From Shewanella atlantica (lineage in GTDB: Bacteria > Pseudomonadota > Gammaproteobacteria > Enterobacterales > Shewanellaceae), in NCBI RefSeq assembly GCF_003966265.1, contig NZ_RXNV01000001.1:62001-126000 (forward strand): a stretch of DNA of 64,000 nucleotides, read 5' to 3'. The notes under the pieces are model-generated. The model searched no databases. It was not told the origin of the DNA and saw nothing but the letters and a program-made list of their open reading frames with translations. Numbering within the stretch: the first letter of the stretch is position 1; the number at the start of each line of letters is the position of its first letter. The position numbers and the translations under genes were made by a program. Positions 34,819 through 44,463 of this stretch are shown here, one piece after another.

Positions 34819-36294
34819 TTACATCTTATAGATGTCGCACACCTTCTGTGCAATCGCTTCACGTGTAATAACGCCGCAAAGCACTCCTTTGTCTACTACC
34901 GGAAATACACTGGGCTTACTGGCGGAGGCAAAGCGCAGGCGCTCTTCATAACTCTTATAGGTATTACCCGTTAAGATCCCACTGTCGTTAACAGGGAAAA
35001 GTTTACTGCGGTCGACCACCATCAACTCAATCAATTCAGATACCGAATCCTGAGGCGATACCGTTAACACTTCCGTTTGCATCAGGTCACTCACCTTATC
35101 GGACACCCCTCTGGCAAACTCTTCAGACCATAGGCGACGAAGTAGGTCCTGCTGCGATACGAAACCAAGCAGGCGCTGCTTATCATCTAATACCGCTGCA
35201 TTGCGACTCTTTTCATCAGTAAGTTGCTTTAAACCAGCATAAACGGATAACTCAGGTGAGATTGTCATTGGTTTAGGATCCATCAGGTCTTGCACACGTA
35301 GTTTTTGAATTGTTTTAGGCATTTTTGGTTGTTCTCCAGAACTAGAAACGGAATATAGATGTGTAGGGCTATTAAGTTGCGTAAGGCATTTAGCAAGAGG
35401 TTGTTGCTCAGGTTTAGCAGCATGCTCAATTAACCAATAACCTAAACCGACAAACGCCCCTCCGCCGACAATGTTCCCTAAAGTCACGGGAATAAGGTTA
35501 TTAAAAATAAAGTGTTTGATTGTTAAATCAGAATACTGTCCAGCCGTGACTCCCAATGAAGCGAAGAACTCAGGGGATGCTAAATGTTGAATCGAGATCC
35601 CGAGCGGCACCATGAACAGGTTGGCAATACTATGTTCGAATCCACTGCTGACAAACATGGCTACGGGTAGCATGAGAAGTATGGCTTTCGTCAGGGCGTC
35701 ACGGCTGGCAAATGTCATCCAAACCCCGAGACAAACCAACATGTTACAAAGCACTCCCAGCACAAAAGCCTGTAACCAGCCGTGATGTAATTTATGTTGT
35801 GCTATGTTCAATGCATTTAGGCCCCAACGGCCTCCATCGAGTTCATACATGCGAGCCGACATAATGAGTGCAAGCATCAACAAGGCGCCCAGGAGGTTCC
35901 CCAGATAGACTCTCAGCCAACATTTAAGCAACTCGCTGGTAGACACTTGCTTCTGCGCCCAGGCCACACTACTCAATACGGTGCTGGTAAACAGCTCTCC
36001 ACCACAGATCACCACAAGCATTAAGCCCAGACTAAACGCCAAGCCGCCAACCAATCTGACCATTCCCCAAGGACTTGTGCTGCTGCCCGTAGTCACTGTG
36101 ATATAAAAAACAAAGGCTAAAGCGATGAAAGCACCAGCAAAGGCTGCAAGTCCAAACGACTGCCACACCGCCTTGACGACTTTTGACTGACCGTAGGTCT
36201 CTGCCTGTTGGTAGAGAGATAGCATTGGCTTCTTGTTCTCAACACCATTGGCTGTAACAAGGGGGATCGCGCTTACTTTTTGTTGAGACGTCAT
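34819..36294 (-). CDS. focA: Formate channel (FocA-like) fused to C-terminal CBS domains
   Basis: 491 residues. Residues about 20-290 are a formate/nitrite transporter with six helices: YGQSKVVKAVWQSFGLAAFAGAFIALAFVFYITVT, GLMLVVICGGELFTSTVLSSV, GFEHSIANLFMVPLGISI (pore histidine H221) and IFNNLIPVTLGNIVGGGAFVGLGYW, all close to E. coli FocA. Residues about 335-490 are a CBS module (LMDPKPMTISPELSVYAGLKQL; VSDLMQTEVLTVSPQDSVSELIELM). The second CBS unit repeats its core strand: SKLFPVNDSGILTG, about 15 residues, then SKPSVFPVVDKGVLCGVITRE. Ordinary FocA proteins are about 280-290 residues. Next to DUF3360 and pfl genes, it probably exports/imports the formate made by PflB, with gating by a nucleotide as an inference. 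Confidence 0.9.
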   Translation of the reverse strand: MTSQQKVSAIPLVTANGVENKKPMLSLYQQAETYGQSKVVKAVWQSFGLAAFAGAFIALAFVFYITVTTGSSTSPWGMVRLVGGLAFSLGLMLVVICGGELFTSTVLSSVAWAQKQVSTSELLKCWLRVYLGNLLGALLMLALIMSARMYELDGGRWGLNALNIAQHKLHHGWLQAFVLGVLCNMLVCLGVWMTFASRDALTKAILLMLPVAMFVSSGFEHSIANLFMVPLGISIQHLASPEFFASLGVTAGQYSDLTIKHFIFNNLIPVTLGNIVGGGAFVGLGYWLIEHAAKPEQQPLAKCLTQLNSPTHLYSVSSSGEQPKMPKTIQKLRVQDLMDPKPMTISPELSVYAGLKQLTDEKSRNAAVLDDKQRLLGFVSQQDLLRRLWSEEFARGVSDKVSDLMQTEVLTVSPQDSVSELIELMVVDRSKLFPVNDSGILTGNTYKSYEERLRFASASKPSVFPVVDKGVLCGVITREAIAQKVCDIYKM

Positions 36295-37227
36295 TTACAC
36301 ACCTGCCCGTGTAAATATTAGTGAGTAGTACTTCCTAACTGGCATAGATCTCTCCTGTTAAATCATTAACCTGCTGTGTAGGGCTAAAACGTTAACGTGA
36401 ACAGAGAATGAATAAAATTTGATTATTATGATAAGCAGCATCAGTTAAATTGATGATTGAGATTAAATGTTTCAACTTGTTAAAGCTTCACTCTCTGAAG
36501 CAAAGACCTTAAGGTAATGATTATTAACCAGTTTATATAGCGCCATTCAATCGCAACTCAACCGCTCTTTTTTTAAGCAGGCCAAACTAACGACGAGCCT
36601 GCAAGCCCAGAACTCATCTGAAACAAGCTCAATTGATGGGTTATAAGTTGTTTTGATGGAAAAAGTAGGTGTGCAGTAAATCGTTGAAATATTGAAAATT
36701 TAATGACATATCCAGCCGGAAGAGCTAAAGAGTTTTGAGTAAGATCACAACTTACACCCGCTTTTCATAGCCCAACATCACACTTCAGGTACGCATAGTG
36801 ATCAAGCACAGGGAAACACACCAAAAACCATAGACTTCACAAACTTCAGCCCTGTGTGAACCTGCAATAAGCAATATGCATGCCTAAGCGATGATTATTT
36901 AGCGATCACTATATAAGTTGTTAAGTGGGTCCCAATTAGCCTAATCGACTGATTCAAGATTATTGATACTTAATGATGCCCCCGAACAGGTGTGTTAATA
37001 TCTATGAGGTAAATTGGTCTTACCAATTTAACAGGTTTGTAAGGGACTATAACTGTATGGAAGATAAATTCGAGGGGCATTCGTGTTTATCTCACATTGC
37101 AGATGAGTAAACTATGTCGATAAGTCAACTACACTTAATCCGACTGCTTAAGTTCACTCTCAAGGATCACTCAAAGTTGTCATCACATCAGATGAATCAC
37201 TATGTTCTTCTCGGAGAATGAGAAACT
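36295..37227. promoter_or_regulatory. 933-bp divergent control region between focA-CBS and the DUF3360 gene
   Basis: No gene is seen. The right part holds the PdhR-like operator at 37011-37029 and a candidate extended -10 (TGTTAATAT, 36993-37001). The left part, upstream of focA, contains TTGAT words (36418, 36451) that could be half FNR sites, but no full TTGAT-N4-ATCAA site is present. The DUF3360 leader from the operator to the ATG is about 200 bases. Confidence 0.5.
36993..37029. promoter_or_regulatory. PdhR-like operator and promoter upstream of the DUF3360 gene
   Basis: A 19-bp perfect-arm dyad AAATTGGTCTTACCAATTT (37011-37029) matches the PdhR consensus ATTGGT-N3-ACCAAT known from E. 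coli and other gammaproteobacteria. TGTTAATAT nine bases upstream looks like an extended -10 (TG-N-TAATAT), which would place the start point about at the operator, where a repressor would block initiation. The same arrangement occurs before pflB. Confidence 0.75.
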
Positions 37228-38760
37228 ATGTCAGAAACAGTGAAAAACGAAGAAACAGAAGCCTCAAATCAGACCTATAAAGAGCTTCATCGCCCAGCTT
37301 CAGAGTTTGAAACTCGTGAAGAGTATCTGGACCACGAACTAAAGATCATGAAACCCAAACGCTGGGGATTAAACCTTCCGGGACGAGATTTCCGTTTTGA
37401 ATGGGAAGATCTGGTACCAGCTATAGCCGGTACAATCGGCATTACCGTGATGTATTCGGCTGTAATGGCTGCCTGGGCCGCCGGCCTCACGGAAAAATGG
37501 GACCACATCAATCTGGGCGCTGAATTTGCGATTCAAGTTGTACGAGTCGAAATGCTGATCCCTGCATTACTGTTCTGTATCATCAGTTCGGGATTTATCA
37601 ACCCCAGAGCTAACTTAGCCGGTAACCACGGTCCGATGATCCCACTTATCGGTGCCATCGCACTAGCCGGAGCTCATCCGCTGGCTTTAGCCATTTTACT
37701 GGGTATCTTTGGACTCCTGCTCAGTTACGTTAAAGGTGGCTCACGACTGGTGAACCTGACCAGTAGTGGGGTAGCAGGCGGTTTGCTGGTCTTCCTGGGC
37801 TTTATGGGCGCCAAGAGCCAGATAACTTCTCTATTCGACTGGGCCGGGAGCTTGCAATCTAAACATGCACTCGATTACAGCCTGGGTTATGTAGCATTCT
37901 TTATTTTACTCGTTAACGTCATTCTTTATGCTTATCTTGCAAAAGTAGGTAAACGTTGGTTGGCCATTCCTTTATGTTCGATTGCCGCTATTGCGCTAGC
38001 ATTCGGTCTGGGGGCTGGACTGGATCTACAATTTGTGACCGAGCCTGGTATCCCTAACCTTAACCCGGTTTACTGGTGGGGTTCGACCGAACAAGGCTGG
38101 CAACTAGGTTTGCCTAATATGGCTCACTTTATTGCATCACTGCCATTTGCCATTCTGGCCGTGGCCATGTGGTCTCCGGATTTCCTTGGACATCGAATTT
38201 TCCAGGAGCTTAACTACCCTAAAGGCACTGACAAAGTACTCATGGACGTCGATGACACAATGACAACCTGTTCACTGCGTCAAATTGTAGGTACAGCTGT
38301 AGGTGGCGGTAACATCACCTCTTCATGGGGTACTTACATGATCCCGGCAGCTATCGCTAAGCGTCCAATTCCTGCTGGCGCCATCTTACTCGGTTTACTG
38401 TGTATTATCGTTGCTGTAGTAGGCTACCCAATGGATGTCACTGTATGGCGTCCGGTTATGTCTATCGCCCTTCTGGTTGGTGTTTTCCTGCCACTTCTTG
38501 AAGCAGGCATGCAGATGGTTAAAGACACTCAAAACAGCCAGGCGGCTGGTATCTGTATCTTTGCCGCATTTGTTGCTAACCCGGTACTGGCTTGGGCATT
38601 GACCATGTTATTGGATAATAACGGTCTAATCGGTGACAAAGAGAGAGCCAAAACCCTCTCATTAACCGACCGCTTAATCATCCCCGGCCTTGCCTTCACT
38701 ATCTGTCTTATTGCAATGCTTGCGGTAGGTATGATTAAAGGAATACCTGCTTTCCTATAA
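37228..38760 (+). CDS. DUF3360-family membrane transporter
   Basis: 510 residues, about 11-13 membrane helices after a hydrophilic N-terminus of about 65 residues. I recognise it as the DUF3360 family of Vibrio and Shewanella, which looks distantly like sulfate/nucleobase (SulP/NAT) carriers: GNHGPMIPLIGAIALAGAHPLALAI and VNLTSSGVAGGLLVFLGFMGAKSQI are the family-like stretches, plus MWSPDFLGHRIFQELNYPKGTDKVLMDVDDTMTTCS, an unusual soluble loop. The substrate is unknown. The PdhR-like operator shared with pflB and its position between focA and pflB suggest a role in pyruvate, formate or lactate traffic; this is inference. A terminator follows. Confidence 0.82.
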   Translation: MSETVKNEETEASNQTYKELHRPASEFETREEYLDHELKIMKPKRWGLNLPGRDFRFEWEDLVPAIAGTIGITVMYSAVMAAWAAGLTEKWDHINLGAEFAIQVVRVEMLIPALLFCIISSGFINPRANLAGNHGPMIPLIGAIALAGAHPLALAILLGIFGLLLSYVKGGSRLVNLTSSGVAGGLLVFLGFMGAKSQITSLFDWAGSLQSKHALDYSLGYVAFFILLVNVILYAYLAKVGKRWLAIPLCSIAAIALAFGLGAGLDLQFVTEPGIPNLNPVYWWGSTEQGWQLGLPNMAHFIASLPFAILAVAMWSPDFLGHRIFQELNYPKGTDKVLMDVDDTMTTCSLRQIVGTAVGGGNITSSWGTYMIPAAIAKRPIPAGAILLGLLCIIVAVVGYPMDVTVWRPVMSIALLVGVFLPLLEAGMQMVKDTQNSQAAGICIFAAFVANPVLAWALTMLLDNNGLIGDKERAKTLSLTDRLIIPGLAFTICLIAMLAVGMIKGIPAFL

Positions 38761-38778
38761 CACTTTTGGAAAAGCTTC

Positions 38779-38815
38779 GGGCGATGATGAATTCCTTCAT
38801 CATCGTCCTTTTTCT
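38779..38815 (+). terminator. Rho-independent terminator of the DUF3360 gene
   Basis: Stem GCGATGATGAA/TTCATCATCGT with a TTCC-type loop (38781-38806), followed by CCTTTTTCTCTT; about 20 bases after the stop. Confidence 0.9.
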
Positions 38816-39365
38816 CTTCTATAATTAATATCAGTTTTAGTGATAGTGACGATAAGTGTTCGTTATTTCATCACACACAAAATAGCCAATTTTTTACCAA
38901 TTCACTCTCTGATTCGAACAGGCAAGGGTCAGAAATCGAACTTTCTGGGGGGTAGGTAGAATTGATTTGCTATGTGATCAGCTTAATAACTGACATTAAC
39001 TCTGTATGCAAACCCTAACTTGAGCAAAAACTGCTGCCCAGCTAACACTTTTTGAATTAACTGACCAAAACTCGGCCTATTTAAGATGCGGCGAATGTTT
39101 GCGTATGTTAATATTACCCTGGTTAATTGGTCTTACCAATTATCTGATAGCCGAAATTCTTTACTAATGACGAGTGTCATCTTAACGGTTATCAACAATC
39201 AGATTCTTCCGAAGCTAACAACTTCGGAAAACAGTTCCCATCATCAGGGCGACACCATGAGGGGAGCTTTTTTAAGACTTAGCTATTGGTATATCGCTAC
39301 CCTTGCTTTTAAAGCTTAAAGTCGATAGCCAATAACCTCTATCTCAACGAGAAGGTATTTGTACG
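38816..39365. promoter_or_regulatory. pflB promoter region and structured 5' leader
   Basis: About 550 bases without a supported gene (a 77-codon frame at 39086-39319 lacks a ribosome binding site and crosses the operator). It holds the PdhR-like operator at 39124-39142. The ~220-base leader after it contains an 8-bp hairpin TTCCGAAG/CTTCGGAA (39207-39229) and a longer imperfect pairing between TATTGGTATATCG (about 39284) and CGATAGCCAATA (about 39323). A Shine-Dalgarno GAGAAGG precedes the pflB ATG. Confidence 0.6.
39102..39142. promoter_or_regulatory. PdhR-like operator and promoter upstream of pflB
   Basis: Dyad TAATTGGTCTTACCAATTA (39124-39142), identical over its 17-bp core to the one before the DUF3360 gene. 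Upstream is again TGTTAATAT (39106-39114), six bases, then GGT and the operator: the two promoters match in layout as well as in operator. Repression by PdhR when pyruvate is low is the expected control. Confidence 0.78.
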
Positions 39366-41648
39366 ATGACCGAAAAAACTGAACAGTTTGCCAATGCATG
39401 GGCAGGTTTCGCTTCTGGCGATTGGAAAACTGAAGTCAACGTTCGTGACTTTATTCAAGCCAACTACACTCCATATGAGGGTGACGAAGCATTCCTAGCT
39501 GAAGCAACTCCAGCGACCACCAAGCTTTGGGATAAAGTGATGGTTGGTATCAAGCAGGAAAACAGCACTCACGCTCCTGTTGATTTCGATACAAAGAAAG
39601 TATCAACAATTACATCACACGAAGCGGGTTACATCGAGCAAGATCTTGAAACCATCGTCGGCTTGCAAACTGAAGCGCCATTAAAGCGCGCTATGCTTCC
39701 AAATGGCGGCATTCGTATGGTTGAAGGTTCTTGTAAAGCCTACGGCCGTGAACTGGACTCAGATGTTAAATACGTCTATTCAGAACTACGTAAGACTCAT
39801 AACCAAGGTGTATTCGATATTTACACACCTGAAATCATGCGTTGTCGTAAGTCTGGTGTATTGACAGGTTTACCTGATGCTTATGGCCGTGGTCGTATCA
39901 TCGGTGATTACCGTCGTATCGCCCTTTACGGTATCGATTACCTGATGGCCGATAAGTTCGCTCAATTTGGCTCACTTCAACCTGGCTTCGAAGCCGGTGA
40001 AGACTTGTCTTCAACTATGCAACTTCGTGAAGAGATTGCAGAGCAACATCGTGCACTAGGTCAGATGAAACAGATGGCAGCCAGCTATGGTTTCGACATC
40101 TCTAAGCCTGCAACTAACGCACAAGAAGCGATTCAGTGGACTTACTTCGGTTATTTAGCTGCAGTTAAGAGCCAAAATGGCGCAGCCATGTCTCTTGGTC
40201 GTACTTCAAGCTTCCTCGATATCTTCATCGAACGTGACCTTAAAAATGGCACACTAACCGAAGAACAAGCTCAGGAGATGGTTGACCATTTCGTGATGAA
40301 GTTACGTATGGTTCGTTTCCTGCGTACGCCTGAATACGATGAGTTATTCTCTGGTGACCCAATCTGGGCAACAGAATCTATCGCTGGTATGGGTGTTGAC
40401 GGACGTACTCTGGTTACTAAGTCCAGCTTCCGTTTCTTGCACACTCTATACAACATGGGTGCAAGCCCAGAGCCAAACATCACAGTATTGTGGTCAGAGA
40501 AGCTACCATTACCATTTAAAAAGTACTGTGCAAAGGTCTCTATCGACACTAGTTCAATTCAATACGAAAATGATGATTTGATGCGTCCTGACTTCGAGTC
40601 AGATGACTATGCAATCGCATGTTGTGTTAGCCCTATGGTTGTAGGTCAGCACATGCAATTCTTCGGTGCTCGAGCTAACCTGGCAAAAACTATGCTTTAC
40701 GCCATCAACGGCGGCATAGATGAAAAACTTAAGACTCAGATCGGTCCTAAGTTCGATGCTATCACATCTGAAGTTTTAGAATTCGATGATGTTATGGGTC
40801 GCCTCGACACCATGATGGATTGGTTAGCAACACAATATGTGACTGCGCTTAACTCTATCCACTACATGCACGACAAGTACTCTTATGAAGCAGCCCTAAT
40901 GGCACTTCATGACCGTGACGTTCGTCGTACTATGGCTTGTGGTATTGCCGGTCTGTCTATTGCTGCCGATTCACTTTCAGCAATCAAGTTCGCAACCGTT
41001 AAACCTGTCCGTGACGAAAACGGTATCGCTGTCGATTTCGACATCGAAGGTGATTACCCTAAATTCGGTAACAACGATGCACGCGTCGATGACTTAGCTA
41101 CAGAGCTTGTAGAGCGCTTTATGGCTAAGATCCGTAACATGAAGATGTACCGCAACGCGATACCTACTCAGTCAATTCTAACCATCACCTCTAACGTGGT
41201 TTATGGTAAGAAGACTGGTACTACACCAGACGGTCGTCCAGCTGGTGCACCATTTGCTCCGGGTGCTAACCCTATGCATGGTCGCGATGAGAAAGGTGCG
41301 GTTGCTTCATTAACTTCTGTTGCTAAACTACCATTTGCTCACGCTCAAGATGGTATCTCTTACACTTTCTCTATCGTACCGAATGCGTTAGGTAAAGATG
41401 AGAACGGACGTCGCGCTAACTTAGCAGCTCTTATGGACGGTTACTTCGCTCATAATGACAGCCGCGAAGGTGGTCAACACCTCAACGTTAACGTTATGAA
41501 CCGTGAAATGCTTGAAGATGCAGTGGTTAATCCAGATAAGTACCCACAGCTTACTATTCGAGTATCAGGCTATGCAGTTCGCTTCAATGCATTGACTCCT
41601 GAGCAGCAGCAAGACGTTATCACTCGTACCTTTACTCAAGGTATGTAA
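39366..41648 (+). CDS. pflB: Pyruvate formate-lyase (formate C-acetyltransferase)
   Basis: Glycyl-radical enzyme that converts pyruvate and CoA to acetyl-CoA and formate under anoxia. 760 residues, identical in length to E. coli PflB. The catalytic cysteine pair is C419-C420 ([12 protein letters not shown]). The glycyl-radical residue is G735 in [25 protein letters not shown] at the C-terminus. The N-terminal [30 protein letters not shown] is also diagnostic. Its activase gene follows 98 bases downstream. Control by a PdhR-like operator is shown at 39124-39142. No defect is seen. Confidence 0.98.
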   Translation: MTEKTEQFANAWAGFASGDWKTEVNVRDFIQANYTPYEGDEAFLAEATPATTKLWDKVMVGIKQENSTHAPVDFDTKKVSTITSHEAGYIEQDLETIVGLQTEAPLKRAMLPNGGIRMVEGSCKAYGRELDSDVKYVYSELRKTHNQGVFDIYTPEIMRCRKSGVLTGLPDAYGRGRIIGDYRRIALYGIDYLMADKFAQFGSLQPGFEAGEDLSSTMQLREEIAEQHRALGQMKQMAASYGFDISKPATNAQEAIQWTYFGYLAAVKSQNGAAMSLGRTSSFLDIFIERDLKNGTLTEEQAQEMVDHFVMKLRMVRFLRTPEYDELFSGDPIWATESIAGMGVDGRTLVTKSSFRFLHTLYNMGASPEPNITVLWSEKLPLPFKKYCAKVSIDTSSIQYENDDLMRPDFESDDYAIACCVSPMVVGQHMQFFGARANLAKTMLYAINGGIDEKLKTQIGPKFDAITSEVLEFDDVMGRLDTMMDWLATQYVTALNSIHYMHDKYSYEAALMALHDRDVRRTMACGIAGLSIAADSLSAIKFATVKPVRDENGIAVDFDIEGDYPKFGNNDARVDDLATELVERFMAKIRNMKMYRNAIPTQSILTITSNVVYGKKTGTTPDGRPAGAPFAPGANPMHGRDEKGAVASLTSVAKLPFAHAQDGISYTFSIVPNALGKDENGRRANLAALMDGYFAHNDSREGGQHLNVNVMNREMLEDAVVNPDKYPQLTIRVSGYAVRFNALTPEQQQDVITRTFTQGM

Positions 41649-41746
41649 TACCCGATATCTTTATAGATTAAAGGTAAATATTTAACGTGATTAAAGTGGG
41701 CTGTACGATAATTTAGTACAGCCCAATTTATAAAGAAGGAATCACA

Positions 41747-42487
41747 ATGACAGTAAAAGGTCGGATCCACTCTCTGGAATCCTTTGGTACCGTAGATGGT
41801 CCAGGCATAAGGTTCATCACTTTTATGCAGGGATGTTTGATGCGTTGTCAGTACTGTCACAATAGAGATACATGGGACCTTCACGGTGGCCGTGAAATTG
41901 AAGTAGATGAGTTGATGACACAGATTATCAGCTATCGACCATTTCTCGAAGCCAGTGGTGGCGGTGTCACAGCAAGTGGTGGTGAAGCCATATTACAAGC
42001 TGAATTTGTCTCTTCCCTTTTCGAAGCCTGTAAGAAAGAGGGCATTCATACCTGTCTTGATACTAACGGCTTTGTCAGAAAGTACACCCCGATAATCGAT
42101 GAGCTTCTCGATAACACAGATCTTGTGTTACTCGACATAAAACATATCGATGATAAAAGACATATCGACCTAACTAAGGTCAGCAATCACCGCACCCTGC
42201 AATTTGCAGAATATCTAAGCAAACGACAACAAAAAACCTGGGTACGTTATGTCGTTGTTGGCGGTTTTACCGATGATATCCCCTCAGCCAAAAGACTAGC
42301 AGAGTTCATCAAGCCAATGAAAAATGTGGAGAAAGTAGAACTTCTACCCTACCACGAACTCGGAAAGCACAAATGGGAAGCTATGGGTGAAGAGTATGAG
42401 CTTAACGACATATCTCCTCCCAGCAGTGAAACGATGGAAAACATTAAACAAGTATTTATCGATGCAGGCATAAATGCCATTTACTAA
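41747..42487 (+). CDS. pflA: Pyruvate formate-lyase activating enzyme (radical SAM)
   Basis: 246-residue radical SAM activase that abstracts hydrogen from the PflB glycine. The [4Fe-4S] motif C30-x3-C34-x2-C37 lies in [22 protein letters not shown], then the GGE-like motif [16 protein letters not shown] (about 69-84). Length matches E. coli PflA (246). It follows pflB by 98 bases with AAGGAA before the ATG and is probably cotranscribed. No terminator was seen between the two genes. Confidence 0.97.
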   Translation: MTVKGRIHSLESFGTVDGPGIRFITFMQGCLMRCQYCHNRDTWDLHGGREIEVDELMTQIISYRPFLEASGGGVTASGGEAILQAEFVSSLFEACKKEGIHTCLDTNGFVRKYTPIIDELLDNTDLVLLDIKHIDDKRHIDLTKVSNHRTLQFAEYLSKRQQKTWVRYVVVGGFTDDIPSAKRLAEFIKPMKNVEKVELLPYHELGKHKWEAMGEEYELNDISPPSSETMENIKQVFIDAGINAIY

Positions 42488-42532
42488 ATGTTTTAGATAA
42501 AAATGTTGTCGAGGGATCACCAACTATAATAA

Positions 42533-42976
42533 TTAAAGTTCTTCCCAATAATGTTCATCTAAACGTTCGAAAGCCGACTTTAAAATTAGCGCCATGTCGA
42601 GATAACACGCTCTCGGCCCCAGGGGACGACACTGGATCCCCATGTTCGTTAATTTAGTCGTCAACTGATCGCACCAATCGAGCAAGGTTAACGGCAAAGG
42701 ATGGCGAGCACGCCAACCAAGCCAGAGCAAACCTTGAATTGGCAGGCTGATAAAAAATAGCGCGATAGTGATAGCTTGGGGCAAAAATGCCCAGCCATGA
42801 ATATAGAGCTGACTCGATGCGGCTAACAGAGCAAGAAGTGGCATCAAGGGTACGGCTATCTGGGTAGCGCGAATAACGCGATACTCAGGAAAGTAGAAAC
42901 TAAGTTGTCTGACCATAGGCCAAGTCTTCATATATTGACGACCTTCGCCCAGAGTTTTGAAAACTTTAATGCTCAA
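42533..42976 (-). CDS. yfbV: UPF0208 membrane protein YfbV
   Basis: 147-residue protein with two membrane helices near residues 40-60 and 68-88 (IAVPLMPLLALLAASSQLY, WAFLPQAITIALFFISLPIQGLLWLGWRARHPLP). The N-terminal FKTLGEGRQYMKTWPMVRQLSFYFPEYRVIRAT is the UPF0208 signature. In E. coli yfbV also lies head to head with ackA, as here (194 bases apart). The family has been linked to chromosome macrodomain insulation near the terminus in E. coli; whether this applies here is unknown. Confidence 0.93.
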   Translation of the reverse strand: MSIKVFKTLGEGRQYMKTWPMVRQLSFYFPEYRVIRATQIAVPLMPLLALLAASSQLYIHGWAFLPQAITIALFFISLPIQGLLWLGWRARHPLPLTLLDWCDQLTTKLTNMGIQCRPLGPRACYLDMALILKSAFERLDEHYWEEL

Positions 42977-43100
42977 TTTTACACCTAATTTATTGGGATA
43001 CTGCTTTTACCATAGCACAAGCTGCAATAGAGCCCCAAGGCCTTGTAGCTGCTAAGTAGGTAGTTCCCAGCTCTGGTATCAGAGCATTTCTAGCGACTTC

Positions 43101-43126
43101 GACAATAATTGTCAATGAAGTCATTG
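43101..43126. promoter_or_regulatory. Overlapping dyads in the yfbV-ackA divergent region
   Basis: GACAAT-A-ATTGTC (43101-43113) runs directly into CAATGA-AG-TCATTG (43113-43126), both perfect inverted repeats, 45 bases before the ackA ATG. They may be operators for an anaerobic or acetate regulator; they match no consensus I can name. Confidence 0.45.
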
Positions 43127-43170
43127 TTGATCAGTGGCTTTAAGCTCACTACATTGCAAAAGGTTTAAAC

Positions 43171-44370
43171 ATGTCAAACAAACTGGTATTGGTACTTAAC
43201 TGCGGTAGCTCGTCATTAAAATTTGCGATTATCGACGCCCTTACAGGTGATGACCAGATCTCGGGTCTTGCCGAATGCTTCGGTCTGGAAGACTCTCGTA
43301 TCAAATGGAAAGTCGATGGCAAGAAACAGGAAGCGAGCTTAGGTGCATTCACCGCTCATCGTGAAGCCGTTGAATATATCGTTAACGACATTTTGGGTGC
43401 ACATCCACAAATTGCCGCAAAAATTCAAGCGATCGGTCACCGTATCGTTCACGGCGGCGAGAAATACACTCAATCGGTCATCATCGATGAATCAGTGATT
43501 CACGGCATCGAAGAAAGTGCAGTATTCGCACCTCTTCACAACCCTGCTCACCTAATTGGTATCCGTGCGTCTCAGGCTTCATTCCCAGAACTTCCACAGG
43601 TCGCTGTGTTCGATACTGCGTTCCATCAATCTATGCCGGAAAAAGCCTTTATCTATGCCCTTCCTTACAAACTGTACCGCGAACATGGCATACGCCGTTA
43701 CGGCGCTCATGGTACAAGCCATCTGTTTGTTAGCCGCGAAGCGGCTAAAGCACTGGGCAAAGAAGCCGCTGACACTAATGTCATCTGTGCTCACTTAGGC
43801 AACGGTGCATCGGTTACTGCAATCAAAGGCGGAAAGAGTGTCGATACCTCTATGGGTCTAACACCTCTTGAAGGTTTGGTTATGGGTACCCGTTGTGGTG
43901 ACATGGACCCATCTATCGTCTATCACCTTATCCATAAACTAGGCTACACAGCCGATGAAGTAAATAACCTGATGAACAAGCAAAGTGGTCTGTTAGGTAT
44001 ATCAGAACTCACTAACGATTGCCGTGGCATCGAAGAGGGATATCAGAACGGTCATAAAGGTGCAACATTAGCACTAGAGATCTTCTGCTACCGTCTCGCT
44101 AAATATATCGCTTCTTACACTGTACCACTCGGCCGCCTAGATGCGCTTGTGTTTACTGGCGGTATCGGTGAAAACTCAGATCTTATCCGAGAGAAAGTGC
44201 TGAATTTACTTGAAATCTTTAACTTTGAAGTCGATGCCGATCGTAACAAAGCGGCACGTTTCGGTAGTGAAGGTCAAATCACCACCGACAATGGCCCAAT
44301 TGCTATGGTAATCCCAACTAACGAAGAGTGGGTTATCGCAGAAGACGCTATGAGTCTTCTGAGCAAGTAG
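43171..44370 (+). CDS. ackA: Acetate kinase
   Basis: 399-residue cytoplasmic kinase that makes ATP and acetate from acetyl phosphate. N-terminal phosphate-binding motif [17 protein letters not shown] (about 5-21), catalytic region [17 protein letters not shown] (about 91-107), [59 protein letters not shown] and the adenosine motif [14 protein letters not shown] (about 328-341): all standard. It is followed by pta 93 bases later. Confidence 0.98.
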   Translation: MSNKLVLVLNCGSSSLKFAIIDALTGDDQISGLAECFGLEDSRIKWKVDGKKQEASLGAFTAHREAVEYIVNDILGAHPQIAAKIQAIGHRIVHGGEKYTQSVIIDESVIHGIEESAVFAPLHNPAHLIGIRASQASFPELPQVAVFDTAFHQSMPEKAFIYALPYKLYREHGIRRYGAHGTSHLFVSREAAKALGKEAADTNVICAHLGNGASVTAIKGGKSVDTSMGLTPLEGLVMGTRCGDMDPSIVYHLIHKLGYTADEVNNLMNKQSGLLGISELTNDCRGIEEGYQNGHKGATLALEIFCYRLAKYIASYTVPLGRLDALVFTGGIGENSDLIREKVLNLLEIFNFEVDADRNKAARFGSEGQITTDNGPIAMVIPTNEEWVIAEDAMSLLSK

Positions 44371-44382
44371 AGTAAAGAATAT

Positions 44383-44439
44383 GTCGGCCATCGACTGAAT
44401 GGCCGACAGCAAACAGTTAGGCGTATCAAAGATACGCCT
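44383..44439 (+). other. Two tandem stem-loops between ackA and pta
   Basis: Stem 1: GTCGGCCAT/ATGGCCGAC (44383-44407). Stem 2: AGGCGTATC-AAA-GATACGCCT (44419-44439). Both have 9-bp perfect arms. No T tract follows either, so they are more likely mRNA processing, stability or partial attenuation elements than terminators. pta starts 24 bases after stem 2. Confidence 0.7.
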
Positions 44440-44463
44440 TCAAAGCGTCACAAAGAGGTTTTT

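Noticed and set aside
36418..36470. TTGAT words upstream of focA as possible FNR sites
   Set aside because: None forms a full TTGAT-N4-ATCAA dyad; half sites are expected by chance in AT-rich DNA.
39086..39319. 77-codon rightward frame before pflB
   Set aside because: No ribosome binding site, no family resemblance, and it runs across the PdhR-like operator and leader hairpin; it is best read as untranslated leader.
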